A program made the position numbers and the translations under genes. A stretch of DNA of 28,187 nt from Patescibacteria group bacterium (GTDB taxonomy: Bacteria; Patescibacteriota; Patescibacteriia; UBA1558; S5-K13). The notes below the pieces were generated by a model. That model had not been told where the DNA came from. It searched no databases and saw only the letters and a program-made list of their open reading frames with translations. The stretch covers positions 1 to 28,187 of the forward strand of contig JAQVMR010000005.1 in the NCBI GenBank assembly GCA_028703545.1, written 5' to 3'. Positions 15,086-22,688 of this stretch are shown here, piece by piece. Each line of letters begins with the position of its first letter. The stretch's first letter is position 1.

Positions 15086-15457
15086 ATGATACAAGTGCAA
15101 ACAATGTTAACGGTAGCTGATAATACAGGAGCAAAAAAGGCTCAGTGTATTAAAGTACTCGGTGGAACAAAAAGAAGATATGCTAGAATTGGAGACATAA
15201 TAGTTGTTGTTATTAAATCAGCTCAACCACATCAAATGATTAAAAAAAGTGACGTAGTAAAAGCAGTTATTGTAAGACAACACAAAGAATTAAGAAGACC
15301 AAGTGGGATATATATAAGATTTGATGATAATGCAGTTGTAATTTTAGATAAAAATAACCAGGATCCTAAAGGAACAAGAATTTTTGGACCAGTGGCAAGA
15401 GAGCTTCGTGCAAAAGGATTTAATAAAATAATTTCGCTCGCACCAGAAGTATTATAA
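15086..15457 (+). CDS. rplN: Large-subunit ribosomal protein uL14
   Basis: 123 aa, canonical length. MIQVQTMLTVADNTGAKKAQ start, GDIIVVVIKSA, RPSGIYIRFDDNAVVIL and GPVARELRAKGFNKIISLAPEVL end. Interacts with uL19 and 16S rRNA in the intersubunit bridge. Leader aatttaaatatATG without SD. Confidence 0.98.
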   Translation: MIQVQTMLTVADNTGAKKAQCIKVLGGTKRRYARIGDIIVVVIKSAQPHQMIKKSDVVKAVIVRQHKELRRPSGIYIRFDDNAVVILDKNNQDPKGTRIFGPVARELRAKGFNKIISLAPEVL

Positions 15458-15486
15458 TTGAATAATAGATAAGATAAATTATATAT

Positions 15487-15798
15487 ATGAAAATTAAGAA
15501 AAACGACACAGTAAAAATAATTAAGGGAAAAGACAAGGGTAAAACCGGAAAGGTTACTCAGGTTTTTCCAAATCTAGGAAAAATTGTTATTGATGGAATA
15601 AATAAAAAATTTAAAAATTTAAAACCAAGAAAACAGGGTGAAAAGGGTCAAAGAATTGAATTTTTTGCTCCAGTTCCTGAGTCAAATGTGCAAATGATAT
15701 GTAAAAGATGTGGAAGAACAGCAAGAATTGGTTATAAATTTTCTGAAAATAAGGAAAAATACAGAATTTGTAAAAAATGTAATGAATCAATTGATTAA
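15487..15798 (+). CDS. rplX: Large-subunit ribosomal protein uL24, Cys4 form
   Basis: 103 aa. KOW domain at the N-terminus (KIIKGKDKGKTGKVTQVFP), KKQKNLKPRKQG-like central segment seen as KNLKPRKQGEKGQ, and a C-terminal zinc knuckle-like pattern CKRCGRTARIGYKF and CKKCNESID, two CxxC pairs, known from many bacterial uL24 proteins. Assembly initiator of the 50S subunit. Confidence 0.96.
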   Translation: MKIKKNDTVKIIKGKDKGKTGKVTQVFPNLGKIVIDGINKKFKNLKPRKQGEKGQRIEFFAPVPESNVQMICKRCGRTARIGYKFSENKEKYRICKKCNESID

Positions 15799-15806
15799 TT
15801 AAATAT

Positions 15807-16415
15807 ATGGCAACAATTAATATAAAAGATAAATATCAGAAGGAAGTTTTAAAGCAGTTAAAACAAGAATTTGGTTTTAAAAATGTTTTATCAACCCCAA
15901 AATTAGAAAAAGTAACTTTAAATGTTGGGCTTGGAAAAGCAATAAACAATAAAGAATATATAAAAATAGCAGAAGACACACTAAGAAGAATTACAGGACA
16001 ACATCCGATTCTTACAAAAGCAAAAAAATCAATTTCAGCATTTAAAATAAGAGAAGGAATGGTGGTTGGAGCAAAAGTTACATTACGCGGAAAAAGAATG
16101 TATGATTTTTTAGATAAATTAGTTAATATTACATTTCCAAGAGTAAAAGATTTTAGAGGAATTGATGTATCGAAAGAAAGACATTTTGATAAACATGGAA
16201 ATTTTTCATATGGGTTTAAAGAACACGTTGTATTTCCAGAAATAAAAGCTGATGAAATTGAGAGTATTCATGGGCTAGAAATTACAGTTTCAACAACAGC
16301 AAAAAATCCACTACAATGTTATTCTCTATTAAAGTATTTAGGATTTCCATTTGTTATTGAAGAAAAAAATGAGGAAGCTTTAAGAGAAAAATATTTAGAT
16401 AAAAAGAATAAATAA
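15807..16415 (+). CDS. rplE: Large-subunit ribosomal protein uL5
   Basis: 202 aa, about 20 longer than E. coli, with the surplus at the C-terminus (VIEEKNEEALREKYLDKKNK). Core blocks: LEKVTLNVGLGKAI, GQHPILTKAKKSISAFKIR, GAKVTLRGKRMYDFLDKL, FPRVKDFRGI, GNFSYGFKEHVVFPEI. Binds 5S rRNA and tRNA elbow contacts. Starts eight bases after rplX. Confidence 0.97.
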   Translation: MATINIKDKYQKEVLKQLKQEFGFKNVLSTPKLEKVTLNVGLGKAINNKEYIKIAEDTLRRITGQHPILTKAKKSISAFKIREGMVVGAKVTLRGKRMYDFLDKLVNITFPRVKDFRGIDVSKERHFDKHGNFSYGFKEHVVFPEIKADEIESIHGLEITVSTTAKNPLQCYSLLKYLGFPFVIEEKNEEALREKYLDKKNK

Positions 16416-16421
16416 AAATAT

Positions 16422-16607
16422 ATGGCAACAACATCACAAATAGCAAGAGCAAATAAAAAGCCAAAATTTTCTACAAGAAAGAATAGAAGATGCTGGAGAT
16501 GTGGAAGAATCAGAGGTTACATGAGAGATTTTGATTTATGTAGAATTTGTTTTAGAGAACTTGCAAGTAAAGGTGAAATGCCAGGAATTAAAAAATCTAG
16601 CTGGTAA
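16422..16607 (+). CDS. rpsN: Small-subunit ribosomal protein uS14, zinc form
   Basis: 61 aa, type Z uS14. CWRCGR and CRICFRELA give the two CxxC pairs that bind zinc, and GYMRDFDLCRICFRELASKG and MPGIKKSSW are typical. Ends with three in-frame TAA codons in a row. Leader aaatatATG, no SD. Confidence 0.97.
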   Translation: MATTSQIARANKKPKFSTRKNRRCWRCGRIRGYMRDFDLCRICFRELASKGEMPGIKKSSW

Positions 16608-16642
16608 TAATAAATAATTAAATAAATTTTTATATCAATATT

Positions 16643-17038
16643 ATGATGACAGATCCAATAGCAGACATGTTAACAAGAATAAGGAATGCTCAGGCCGTAA
16701 GGAAAGAGGATTTAGTTCTGCCATTTTCAAAAATTAAATATGAAATTTTAAAACTTCTTGTGAGAGAGGGTTATATTGAGTCAGTTGATAAAATTGAAGA
16801 AAAATCATATTTAGAATTACATGTTGTGTTAAAATATAAAGAGGACAAGAAGGCTTTTATAGAACATATAAAAAGAATTTCTAAACCGGGGCAAAGAATT
16901 TATGTAAATAAAGATAAATTACCAAAAGTTTTAAATGATTTTGGTTTGGCAATACTTTCAACATCTCAGGGAATAATGACAAACAAAAAAGCAAGAAGAG
17001 TAAAAGTTGGAGGAGAATTGTTATTTGAAATTTGGTAG
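16643..17038 (+). CDS. rpsH: Small-subunit ribosomal protein uS8
   Basis: 131 aa. DPIADMLTRIRNAQ at the start, LPFSKIKYEILKLLVREGYI, RISKPGQRIYV and GLAILSTSQGIMTNKKARR near the end. Two adjacent ATG codons (16643 and 16646) could serve; the first is used. TAG stop. Confidence 0.97.
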   Translation: MMTDPIADMLTRIRNAQAVRKEDLVLPFSKIKYEILKLLVREGYIESVDKIEEKSYLELHVVLKYKEDKKAFIEHIKRISKPGQRIYVNKDKLPKVLNDFGLAILSTSQGIMTNKKARRVKVGGELLFEIW

Positions 17039-17062
17039 GTTTTAAAATTTAAAATTATATAT

Positions 17063-17608
17063 ATGTCAAGAATAGGAAAACAACCAGTAATAATAGTAGA
17101 AGGAGTAACTGTTCAGTTATCTGATGGGTTTATTAATGTTTCTGGAAAAAAAGGAAAATTAACTGAAAAATTAGTACCAGGAGTTGATGTTAAAATTGAG
17201 GATAATAAAATAATTGTAAGTGTAAAAAATCCAGAGAACAAACAACAAAGATCAAAATGGGGACTACAGAGAAGTTTAATAAATAATATGGTGAATGGGG
17301 TGACTAATGGTTATGAAAAAAAATTAGAAGTAAACGGAGTCGGTTATAAGGCCACACTACAAGGAAAAAAATTAGTATTAAACGTAGGATTTTCACATCC
17401 GGTTGAGTATAATTTACCAGAAACAGTAGAGGGTCTTATTGAAAAAAATGTGATAACACTTACAAGTTTTGATAAACATTTGTTAGGTCAAACAGCAGCT
17501 GAAATAAGAAATATTAGAAAACCAGAGCCTTATAAAGGTAAAGGAATTAAATATAGTGATGAAGTAATAAGAAGAAAAGCTGGTAAAGTAGCCGGAAAGG
17601 GAGCATAA
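17063..17608 (+). CDS. rplF: Large-subunit ribosomal protein uL6
   Basis: 181 aa with two similar alpha/beta domains. MSRIGKQPVII start, KWGLQRSLINNMVNGVTNG, VGYKATLQGKKLVLNVGFSH, and the C-terminal GQTAAEIRNIRKPEPYKGKG with the RRKAGKVAGKGA tail. It lies near the GTPase-associated centre. rplR starts five bases after the stop. Confidence 0.98.
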   Translation: MSRIGKQPVIIVEGVTVQLSDGFINVSGKKGKLTEKLVPGVDVKIEDNKIIVSVKNPENKQQRSKWGLQRSLINNMVNGVTNGYEKKLEVNGVGYKATLQGKKLVLNVGFSHPVEYNLPETVEGLIEKNVITLTSFDKHLLGQTAAEIRNIRKPEPYKGKGIKYSDEVIRRKAGKVAGKGA

Positions 17609-17612
17609 ATAT

Positions 17613-17966
17613 ATGGATAAAAATAAAAAAATTGATTTACTAAAATCAAGAAGACATAAAAGAGTTAGAGCAATCATAAAGGGTACGGCAGAAAGACCTC
17701 GTTTAAGTGTTTGTTTTTCTTTAAATCATGTATATGCTCAGTTAATTGATGATGTAAAAGGTCTTACAATAGTAAGTGCAAGTGATAAAGAATTAAAGAC
17801 AAAAGGAAAAAACATAAAAGTAGCAGAAGAAATTGGAAAATTAATTGCAGAAAAAGCATTGACTAAAAAAATTACCAAAGTTGTTTTTGATAGAGGATCA
17901 AGAAAATATCATGGGAAAGTAAAGGCATTAGCTGATTGTGCGAGAACTAATGGTTTAGAATTTTAA
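17613..17966 (+). CDS. rplR: Large-subunit ribosomal protein uL18
   Basis: 117 aa. RRHKRVRAIIKGTAERPRLS, SLNHVYAQLIDD, and FDRGSRKYHGKVKALADCAR with terminal NGLEF. Binds 5S rRNA with uL5. Leader gcataaatatATG; no SD. Confidence 0.97.
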   Translation: MDKNKKIDLLKSRRHKRVRAIIKGTAERPRLSVCFSLNHVYAQLIDDVKGLTIVSASDKELKTKGKNIKVAEEIGKLIAEKALTKKITKVVFDRGSRKYHGKVKALADCARTNGLEF

Positions 17967-17987
17967 TAAATTTTTAATTATATAAAT

Positions 17988-18551
17988 ATGTCAGATAATA
18001 GACAAAGAAAAGATAATGGTGAAAAATTTAAAGAAGCAAAAGAAAAGCCCGAGTTTGAGCAACGCCTAGTTGATATTGCAAGAGTTAGTAGAACAACAAC
18101 TGGCGGAAAAAGACTTAGATTTAGAGCTTGTGTTGTTATTGGAGATTTAAATGGTAGAATTGGTTGGGGGCTCGCAAAGGGAGCTGATGTAGCTATTGCA
18201 ATTGAAAAGGCCGTAAATCATGCAAAGAAACAATTAATTAAAGTAGATGTAAGTAAAAATACTATTGCTCACGAGCTAACTTATAAATTTAAATCCGCAA
18301 AAATTTTCTTAAAACCATCACCAGAGGGACGTGGAATTATTGCTGGAGGCGTCATTAGAGATGTTTTGGAATTAGCTGGATTTAAAGACGTTATTTCAAA
18401 AATGTATGGAGCAAGTAATAAGGTTAATAATGTTATAGCAGTTTTTCATGCACTTTCTAATTTAAAAAAACTTGATGAGAAAAAGGTAGACGAATCTATA
18501 GATGTTAAACCCGCAACAGATAATAAAGACATTAAAACTGAAGATAAATAA
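17988..18551 (+). CDS. rpsE: Small-subunit ribosomal protein uS5
   Basis: 187 aa. Double-stranded RNA-binding N-domain with FEQRLVDIARVSRTTTGGKR and RFRACVVIGDLNGRIGWGLAKG, then the C-domain with PSPEGRGIIAGGVIRDVLELAGFKDV and KMYGASNKVNNVIA. About 25 charged residues trail the fold. Next gene is rplO after only 15 bases: the usual rpmD (uL30) is absent. Confidence 0.97.
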   Translation: MSDNRQRKDNGEKFKEAKEKPEFEQRLVDIARVSRTTTGGKRLRFRACVVIGDLNGRIGWGLAKGADVAIAIEKAVNHAKKQLIKVDVSKNTIAHELTYKFKSAKIFLKPSPEGRGIIAGGVIRDVLELAGFKDVISKMYGASNKVNNVIAVFHALSNLKKLDEKKVDESIDVKPATDNKDIKTEDK

Positions 18552-18566
18552 AATAATTATAATAAT

Positions 18567-19061
18567 ATGTTAAGTTTAAATAATTTACAGTTAGCAAAAG
18601 GATCTAAGAAAAAATCCCAAAGAAGAGGAAGAGGAAATGCTTCAAGAAGAGGTAATTATTCTGGTCGTGGAATGAAGGGACAAAAATCAAGAAGTGGTGG
18701 TAAATCAGGGCTTAAAAAATTGGGCATGAGAAGTATGATTTTACAAATGCCAAAATTGCGCGGATTTAATAGGGAAGGGAAAATAATCCACATAGTAAAT
18801 GTTGGCGATATAGAAAAAATTTTTAAATCAGGCGACAACATTAATCCAAAAGAATTATTTAAGAAAGGTTTAATAAGAACAAGTAGTGGAATTGTAAAAA
18901 TTTTAGGAAATGGAAAACTTACAAAGAAATTTAATGTATCAGCTCATCAATATTCTCAATCAGCAAAACAGATAATAGAGAAAACTGGTGGGGTTGCTAC
19001 AGTTTTTATAAAAAAAGAGAATCCAAAATTAAAAAAAAGTAAGAAACAAGAACAAAAATAA
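18567..19061 (+). CDS. rplO: Large-subunit ribosomal protein uL15
   Basis: 164 aa. N-terminal GSKKKSQRRGRGNASRRGNY, GRGMKGQKSRSGG, then FNREGKIIHIVNVGDIE and a C-terminal domain with VKILGNGKLTKKFNVSAHQYS. Ends in a Lys-rich tail. It sits directly between rpsE and secY. Confidence 0.96.
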   Translation: MLSLNNLQLAKGSKKKSQRRGRGNASRRGNYSGRGMKGQKSRSGGKSGLKKLGMRSMILQMPKLRGFNREGKIIHIVNVGDIEKIFKSGDNINPKELFKKGLIRTSSGIVKILGNGKLTKKFNVSAHQYSQSAKQIIEKTGGVATVFIKKENPKLKKSKKQEQK

Positions 19062-19073
19062 TTTCTCAGTATC

Positions 19074-20357
19074 ATGTTTACAGAAAGATTAAAACATATT
19101 TTCAAGGTCAGGGATTTAAGAAATGCTATAATTTTTGTTTTACTAATGCTTGTTTTGAGTAGAATCATAGCACATGTTCCAATTCCAGGAGTAAATGTTT
19201 CTGGGCTTAAAAACTATTTTCAATCAAATCAATTATTGGGATTACTTGATATATTTTCTGGCGGAGGATTAAAGAATTTTTCTATTGGAATGCTTGGGGT
19301 CGGTCCATATATTACAGCTTCAATTATAATTCAATTACTTTCAATGATTATTCCATCGCTTGAGGCTATGCTAAAAGAAGGGGAATCTGGTCAGCAAAAA
19401 ATGAACATGTATACAAAATATTTGACTATTCCATTAACCATAATTCAAGCATATAGTTTTATAACCTTATTACAAAAACAATCAAATTATTCAATTATAG
19501 GACACCTGACATTAATGCAATATGTTTCAGCAATGGTTACAATTACAGCCGGAACAATGATGTTAGTTTGGTTGGGGGATCTTATCACAGAAAAGAAATT
19601 GGGAAATGGTGTGTCGCTTCTTATCTTTGCTGGTATAGTAGCAAATTGGATTGGTTATGTTACAAAAATTGGTGTTGTATATGATCCATCAAAAATTTTA
19701 GGAATAATTTTATTTTTAGCAATTTCTTTGCTTACCGTTGTGGTTGTAGTTGTTATAAATGAGGCACAACGTAATGTTCCTGTTTCATATGCAAGAAGAG
19801 TAAGGGGAAATAAAATGTATGGAGGTGTAAATACACACTTACCACTTAAAGTAAATCAAGCCGGAGTTATTCCAATTATTTTTGCGATTTCAATAATACT
19901 TTTTCCAACCATGATAGCTAAATTTTTTCAAGCAAGTGGTAATCATATTGTTGTAAGCGTTGCAAATTTTATTATAAATCTTTTTCAAAATCAAATATTT
20001 TATGGAATTTCATATTTTGTGCTTGTTGTTGTTTTTACATATTTTTATACTGCAGTTATATTTCACCCAGACCAAATTGCTGATAATTTACAGAAAAATG
20101 GAGGATTTATTCCTGGTATTAGACCCGGTAAAAACACAGCAGAATATCTACAAAATATTGTAATAAGAATTAATTTTGCTGGAGCACTTTTTTTAGGAGT
20201 TATAGCAGTACTTCCTGTTGTGATGCAAGGATTAACATCCGGAATTGGTTCTATGGTAATTGGAGGTACAAGTATTTTGATTGTTGTCTCTGTTGTAATT
20301 GAAACTGTGAAGGCGGTTAATTCTCAACTTACAATGAGAAATTATGAGGAGCTTTAA
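19074..20357 (+). CDS. secY: Preprotein translocase subunit SecY
   Basis: 427 aa, ten predicted membrane helices. Visible marks are AHVPIPGVNVSGL and LDIFSGGGLKNFSIGMLGVGPYI (plug and helix 2), the cytosolic ARRVRGNKMYGGVNTHLPLKVNQAGVIPIIFA (C4 loop into TM7) and NLQKNGGFIPGIRPG (C5). Channel for Sec-dependent export and membrane insertion, including that of the membrane proteins elsewhere in the window. Last gene of the spc cluster here; a terminator starts 25 bases after the stop. Leader tctcagtatcATG is one of the less A/T-pure ones. Confidence 0.98.
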   Translation: MFTERLKHIFKVRDLRNAIIFVLLMLVLSRIIAHVPIPGVNVSGLKNYFQSNQLLGLLDIFSGGGLKNFSIGMLGVGPYITASIIIQLLSMIIPSLEAMLKEGESGQQKMNMYTKYLTIPLTIIQAYSFITLLQKQSNYSIIGHLTLMQYVSAMVTITAGTMMLVWLGDLITEKKLGNGVSLLIFAGIVANWIGYVTKIGVVYDPSKILGIILFLAISLLTVVVVVVINEAQRNVPVSYARRVRGNKMYGGVNTHLPLKVNQAGVIPIIFAISIILFPTMIAKFFQASGNHIVVSVANFIINLFQNQIFYGISYFVLVVVFTYFYTAVIFHPDQIADNLQKNGGFIPGIRPGKNTAEYLQNIVIRINFAGALFLGVIAVLPVVMQGLTSGIGSMVIGGTSILIVVSVVIETVKAVNSQLTMRNYEEL

Positions 20358-20381
20358 ATAGCTTTGATAAATTAATTGGAG

Positions 20382-20403
20382 TCGGGTTTTTACCCGATTT
20401 TTT
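20382..20403 (+). terminator. Intrinsic terminator after secY
   Basis: TCGGGT (20382-20387), loop TTTT, ACCCGA (20392-20397) and six T. Strong, and it separates secY from adk and map. Confidence 0.85.
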
Positions 20404-20417
20404 GTTTGTTTTCTTAA

Positions 20418-21499
20418 ATTCTATCCCAAAGCTTAACTATTTAGCATAGAATACTTCGTTAGGAGTAAGATAATTTAGTCTTTTTCTAGGTCTATTATTA
20501 ATGAGCTTACACACTGTATCAATATATTCTTGAGTAATTATAGCAAATGAAGATTTTTTAGGAAAGAATTGTCTTAATAGTCCATTAGCATTTTCATTAC
20601 TTCCTCTTTCCCATGAATGATATGGATTAGCAAAAAATATACTTATTCCAGTCTTTTTTTCTATCATTTCATATTCTGCAAATGTAGATCCATTATCATA
20701 CGTAATAGTATATTTTTTGTTTTTAAAAATAGTTTTAAACCTATCTATTGTCTTTTCTTTTGTCAGTATTGCAGTACCTCTTTCTAGTTTATCTGCAAAT
20801 AGTAATCCACTCTTTCTTTCTACGTGAGTTAAGATATGAATAGTTCTTTCCTTTCCAACAATAGTATCTCCTTCCCAATCACCAATTCTTTCTCTTCTTT
20901 CTACAATATCTGGTCTTTTATCTATTCTCTTCTTTTTTAACTCTTCTCTCTTCTTCTCACGTATTCTAGTGCCATATCTACGTCTATAGTTACCTTTTTG
21001 ACAACGTAGATACTTAACTAGATCTTTTCTTTCATTATAGATAAAAGTATATATACTATCTTTACCAATGTGTCTATTTTCATCATCTTTCCATTTCCTT
21101 TTTATTCTTCCACTAATTTGTTCTGGTGACCAACGTCTTCTTGTCTTTCTAATTATATAGTCTTTTAACCATTCATTATTGTTTATCTTTTTAAATCTTT
21201 GATTTGCTATTATTCTTCTTTCCCTAGTTCTCCTTTAGCAAGCCTTGCATCATAATTTATTTTGTTATTAGTCTTATTTCTAGATAGTTCTTGTGATATT
21301 GCTGAAGGACTTTTTTTTAATAGCTTAGCTATCCTATTTTGTTTTATTCCTGCACGAATTAAGGCAGATAGCTCATTTCTTTGAAATGAGGTAATATGTT
21401 TGTAAGACATCTTTGTTGTTTGTATTAATAATTAGTAGACTTAATTATTTTACTCTAACTTAGATGTCTTTTTAAATTAATTCAGCTTGGGATTAGAAT
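20418..21499 (-). mobile_element. IS30-family insertion sequence, about 1.08 kb
   Basis: Bounded by imperfect terminal inverted repeats of about 22 bases: the left end begins ATTCTATCCCAAAGCTTAAC and the right end, read inward on the minus strand, begins ATTCTAATCCCAAGCTGAAT. They differ by two single-base indels and a few mismatches. The transposase fills the interior. Total length fits the IS30 family. I cannot see a clear target-site duplication in the flanks (cttaa left, gtagg right). It landed 14 bases past the secY terminator. Confidence 0.8.
20437..21410 (-). pseudogene. IS30 transposase, one frameshift
   Basis: DDE-type transposase. The N-terminal frame (21410-21210) encodes a helix-turn-helix: YKHITSFQRNELSALIRAG, IAKLLKKSPSAISQELSRN. 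It continues in the -1 frame from about 21237 to TAG at 20437-20439, with RRWSPEQISGRIK, GDWEGDTIVG (first Asp), TYDNGSTF (second Asp) and ANPYHSWERGSNENANGLLRQFFPK (catalytic Glu), then NNRPRKRLNYLTPNEVF. The second frame is open throughout. The junction lies at GCTAAAGGAGAACTAGG; one missing base relative to an AKERTRERR-type reading explains it. There is no convincing slippery heptamer in the right register, so I call a disabling frameshift, although programmed frameshifting is not excluded. Confidence 0.8.
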
Positions 21500-21513
21500 G
21501 TAGGCACAATGGG

Positions 21514-21543
21514 TTGACAAAAAAATTAGATATGGTATATTAT
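21514..21543 (+). promoter_or_regulatory. Strong promoter for the accessory gene
   Basis: A perfect TTGACA (21514-21519), an 18-base spacer and TATTAT (21538-21543); TATATT with a 16-base spacer also fits. It begins 15 bases outside the IS30 right end. A second TTGACA occurs at 21558-21563 without a good -10. Confidence 0.65.
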
Positions 21544-21571
21544 TATGTTCTTGATATTTGACAATAAGTTA

Positions 21572-21586
21572 TCTCCAGATTGGAGA
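21572..21586 (+). promoter_or_regulatory. Leader hairpin covering a possible SD
   Basis: TCTCCA (21572-21577), loop GAT, TGGAGA (21581-21586). The 3' arm contains the only purine-rich SD-like stretch upstream of the small ORF at 21598. Confidence 0.4.
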
Positions 21587-21597
21587 GTAAATAAATT

Positions 21598-21684
21598 ATG
21601 TATTATGGTGCCATAGTGAATGGTTGGTTAATTAACAAACAAAAGGTAAGGTTCAATGGAGGACCAAATGAAACCTTTAAATGA
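21598..21684 (+). CDS. Possible 28-aa upstream ORF in the accessory leader
   Basis: ATG at 21598 opens MYYGAIVNGWLINKQKVRFN and runs to TGA at 21682-21684, overlapping the start of the main gene in another frame. A GGAGAG about ten bases upstream may serve as SD. It could be a leader peptide or chance; there is no homology evidence. Confidence 0.25.
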   Translation: MYYGAIVNGWLINKQKVRFNGGPNETFK

Positions 21685-22558
21685 AATTTCTGAAAGCGCC
21701 ATTGTTGAAGGCACGGAAATCAAACTTGTAGCCATGAATTACAATGGCAACACTGTATTCGAGTGGTTAAAGAGTGAAGTTAACAAGAAACAAGTGGTTA
21801 ACCACTTCGTTTTTCCTAGAGGGAGACAAGATTTAAACTCCTTGATTAATCAGGATCAATATGCCTCAGGAACAGTTTGGTCTTGCACCGTGGGACACGT
21901 CTGTGACATCAAGCCCAATGGTCATAGAATTGTGATTCTTTTTGATGTCAACGAAGATCCTATTCATATAGTCAAGCCCCACGTTGGTCTCTGGGAAATT
22001 GGATCAGAGTATAAGATTTTGGTTTGTAAAGACCAAAAAGATCCTAATAATAAAATACTTAAACCAGATATCACAGAAGACTCCATAACTTTTTTCAATC
22101 TTTCAGAAGAAGACAAGAAAAGAGTTCAGGAATCTTATCCGGATGACGCTTGGGTGGTTCGGGTTCATAATGGTAGTAATGGGAATACCTCTATGTCTGG
22201 TAAGAAAATATACTCCCTTAGTTGCACCCTCATTGGTGAAAAACCTATCAGAAGGAGGCTTCATGGAGGTTTTTATTCTGATGATGAAATACTTGTCAGA
22301 GTAAATACCGTTTCCGGTAAGCCCCAGATTTCAGGGTGTCAACGGGGTGATAGGGAAGTTGTTTTCCAAATTGACAATAAGTCAAGCGATAAAGAGAGCA
22401 TGGAGGCGCTTCTGTCCCATTGTTCTCAGGGGGATCAGCTTGTTTTGAAGATTAGCGGTTCTTGTCTGGTTGGACCCAAGATAATTGTATTCGGAGAAAT
22501 CAAAAAAGCCGAACTGGCAGATATCAAAAGAATAAATCAGGGAGGAAAAGCTGCTTGA
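21668..22558 (+). CDS. Unknown accessory protein, GC-richer than its neighbours
   Basis: 296 aa from ATG 21668, chosen because GGAGG lies five bases before it; ATG 21656 would add four residues. Soluble: no signal peptide or membrane helix. I recognise no family. The layout suggests beta-rich OB-like units: GTVWSCTVGHVCDIKPNGHR with IVILFDV and LWEIGSEYKILVCKD (res 70-120), WVVRVHNG to SCTLIG (about 165-195), and ILVRVNT to VVFQID plus GDQLVLKISG (about 215-280). That is a visual impression only. Hand-counted 60-base lines give about 38-48% G+C, against about 23-35% in ribosomal genes. Codons such as CCC, GTC and AAG are frequent. It ends TGA, with an in-frame TAG two codons later. Its own promoter and terminator make it a single-gene unit next to IS30. 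Confidence 0.8.
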   Translation: MKPLNEISESAIVEGTEIKLVAMNYNGNTVFEWLKSEVNKKQVVNHFVFPRGRQDLNSLINQDQYASGTVWSCTVGHVCDIKPNGHRIVILFDVNEDPIHIVKPHVGLWEIGSEYKILVCKDQKDPNNKILKPDITEDSITFFNLSEEDKKRVQESYPDDAWVVRVHNGSNGNTSMSGKKIYSLSCTLIGEKPIRRRLHGGFYSDDEILVRVNTVSGKPQISGCQRGDREVVFQIDNKSSDKESMEALLSHCSQGDQLVLKISGSCLVGPKIIVFGEIKKAELADIKRINQGGKAA

Positions 22559-22585
22559 TTAGGGTAGTATTAATAAATTCTAATT

Positions 22586-22625
22586 GCTGTAGCGGTGAAA
22601 AATCATTGCTACGGCTTTTTGTTTT
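22586..22625 (+). terminator. Strong terminator of the accessory gene
   Basis: A 13-bp stem with three G-U pairs: GCTGTAGCGGTGA (22586-22598) with TCATTGCTACGGC (22603-22615), a four-A loop, then TTTTTGTTTT. Confidence 0.85.
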
Positions 22626-22688
22626 GGTCTTTAAAAAATGGAAAAAATAAGGTAATATGATATAGTTATAAATAATAATTCAAATTTT

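Noticed and set aside
21205..21245. Classic slippery heptamer for programmed -1 shift in IS30
   Set aside because: The only candidate, around GGGAAAG, is in the wrong register for X-XXY-YYZ slippage, so a plain indel is more likely.
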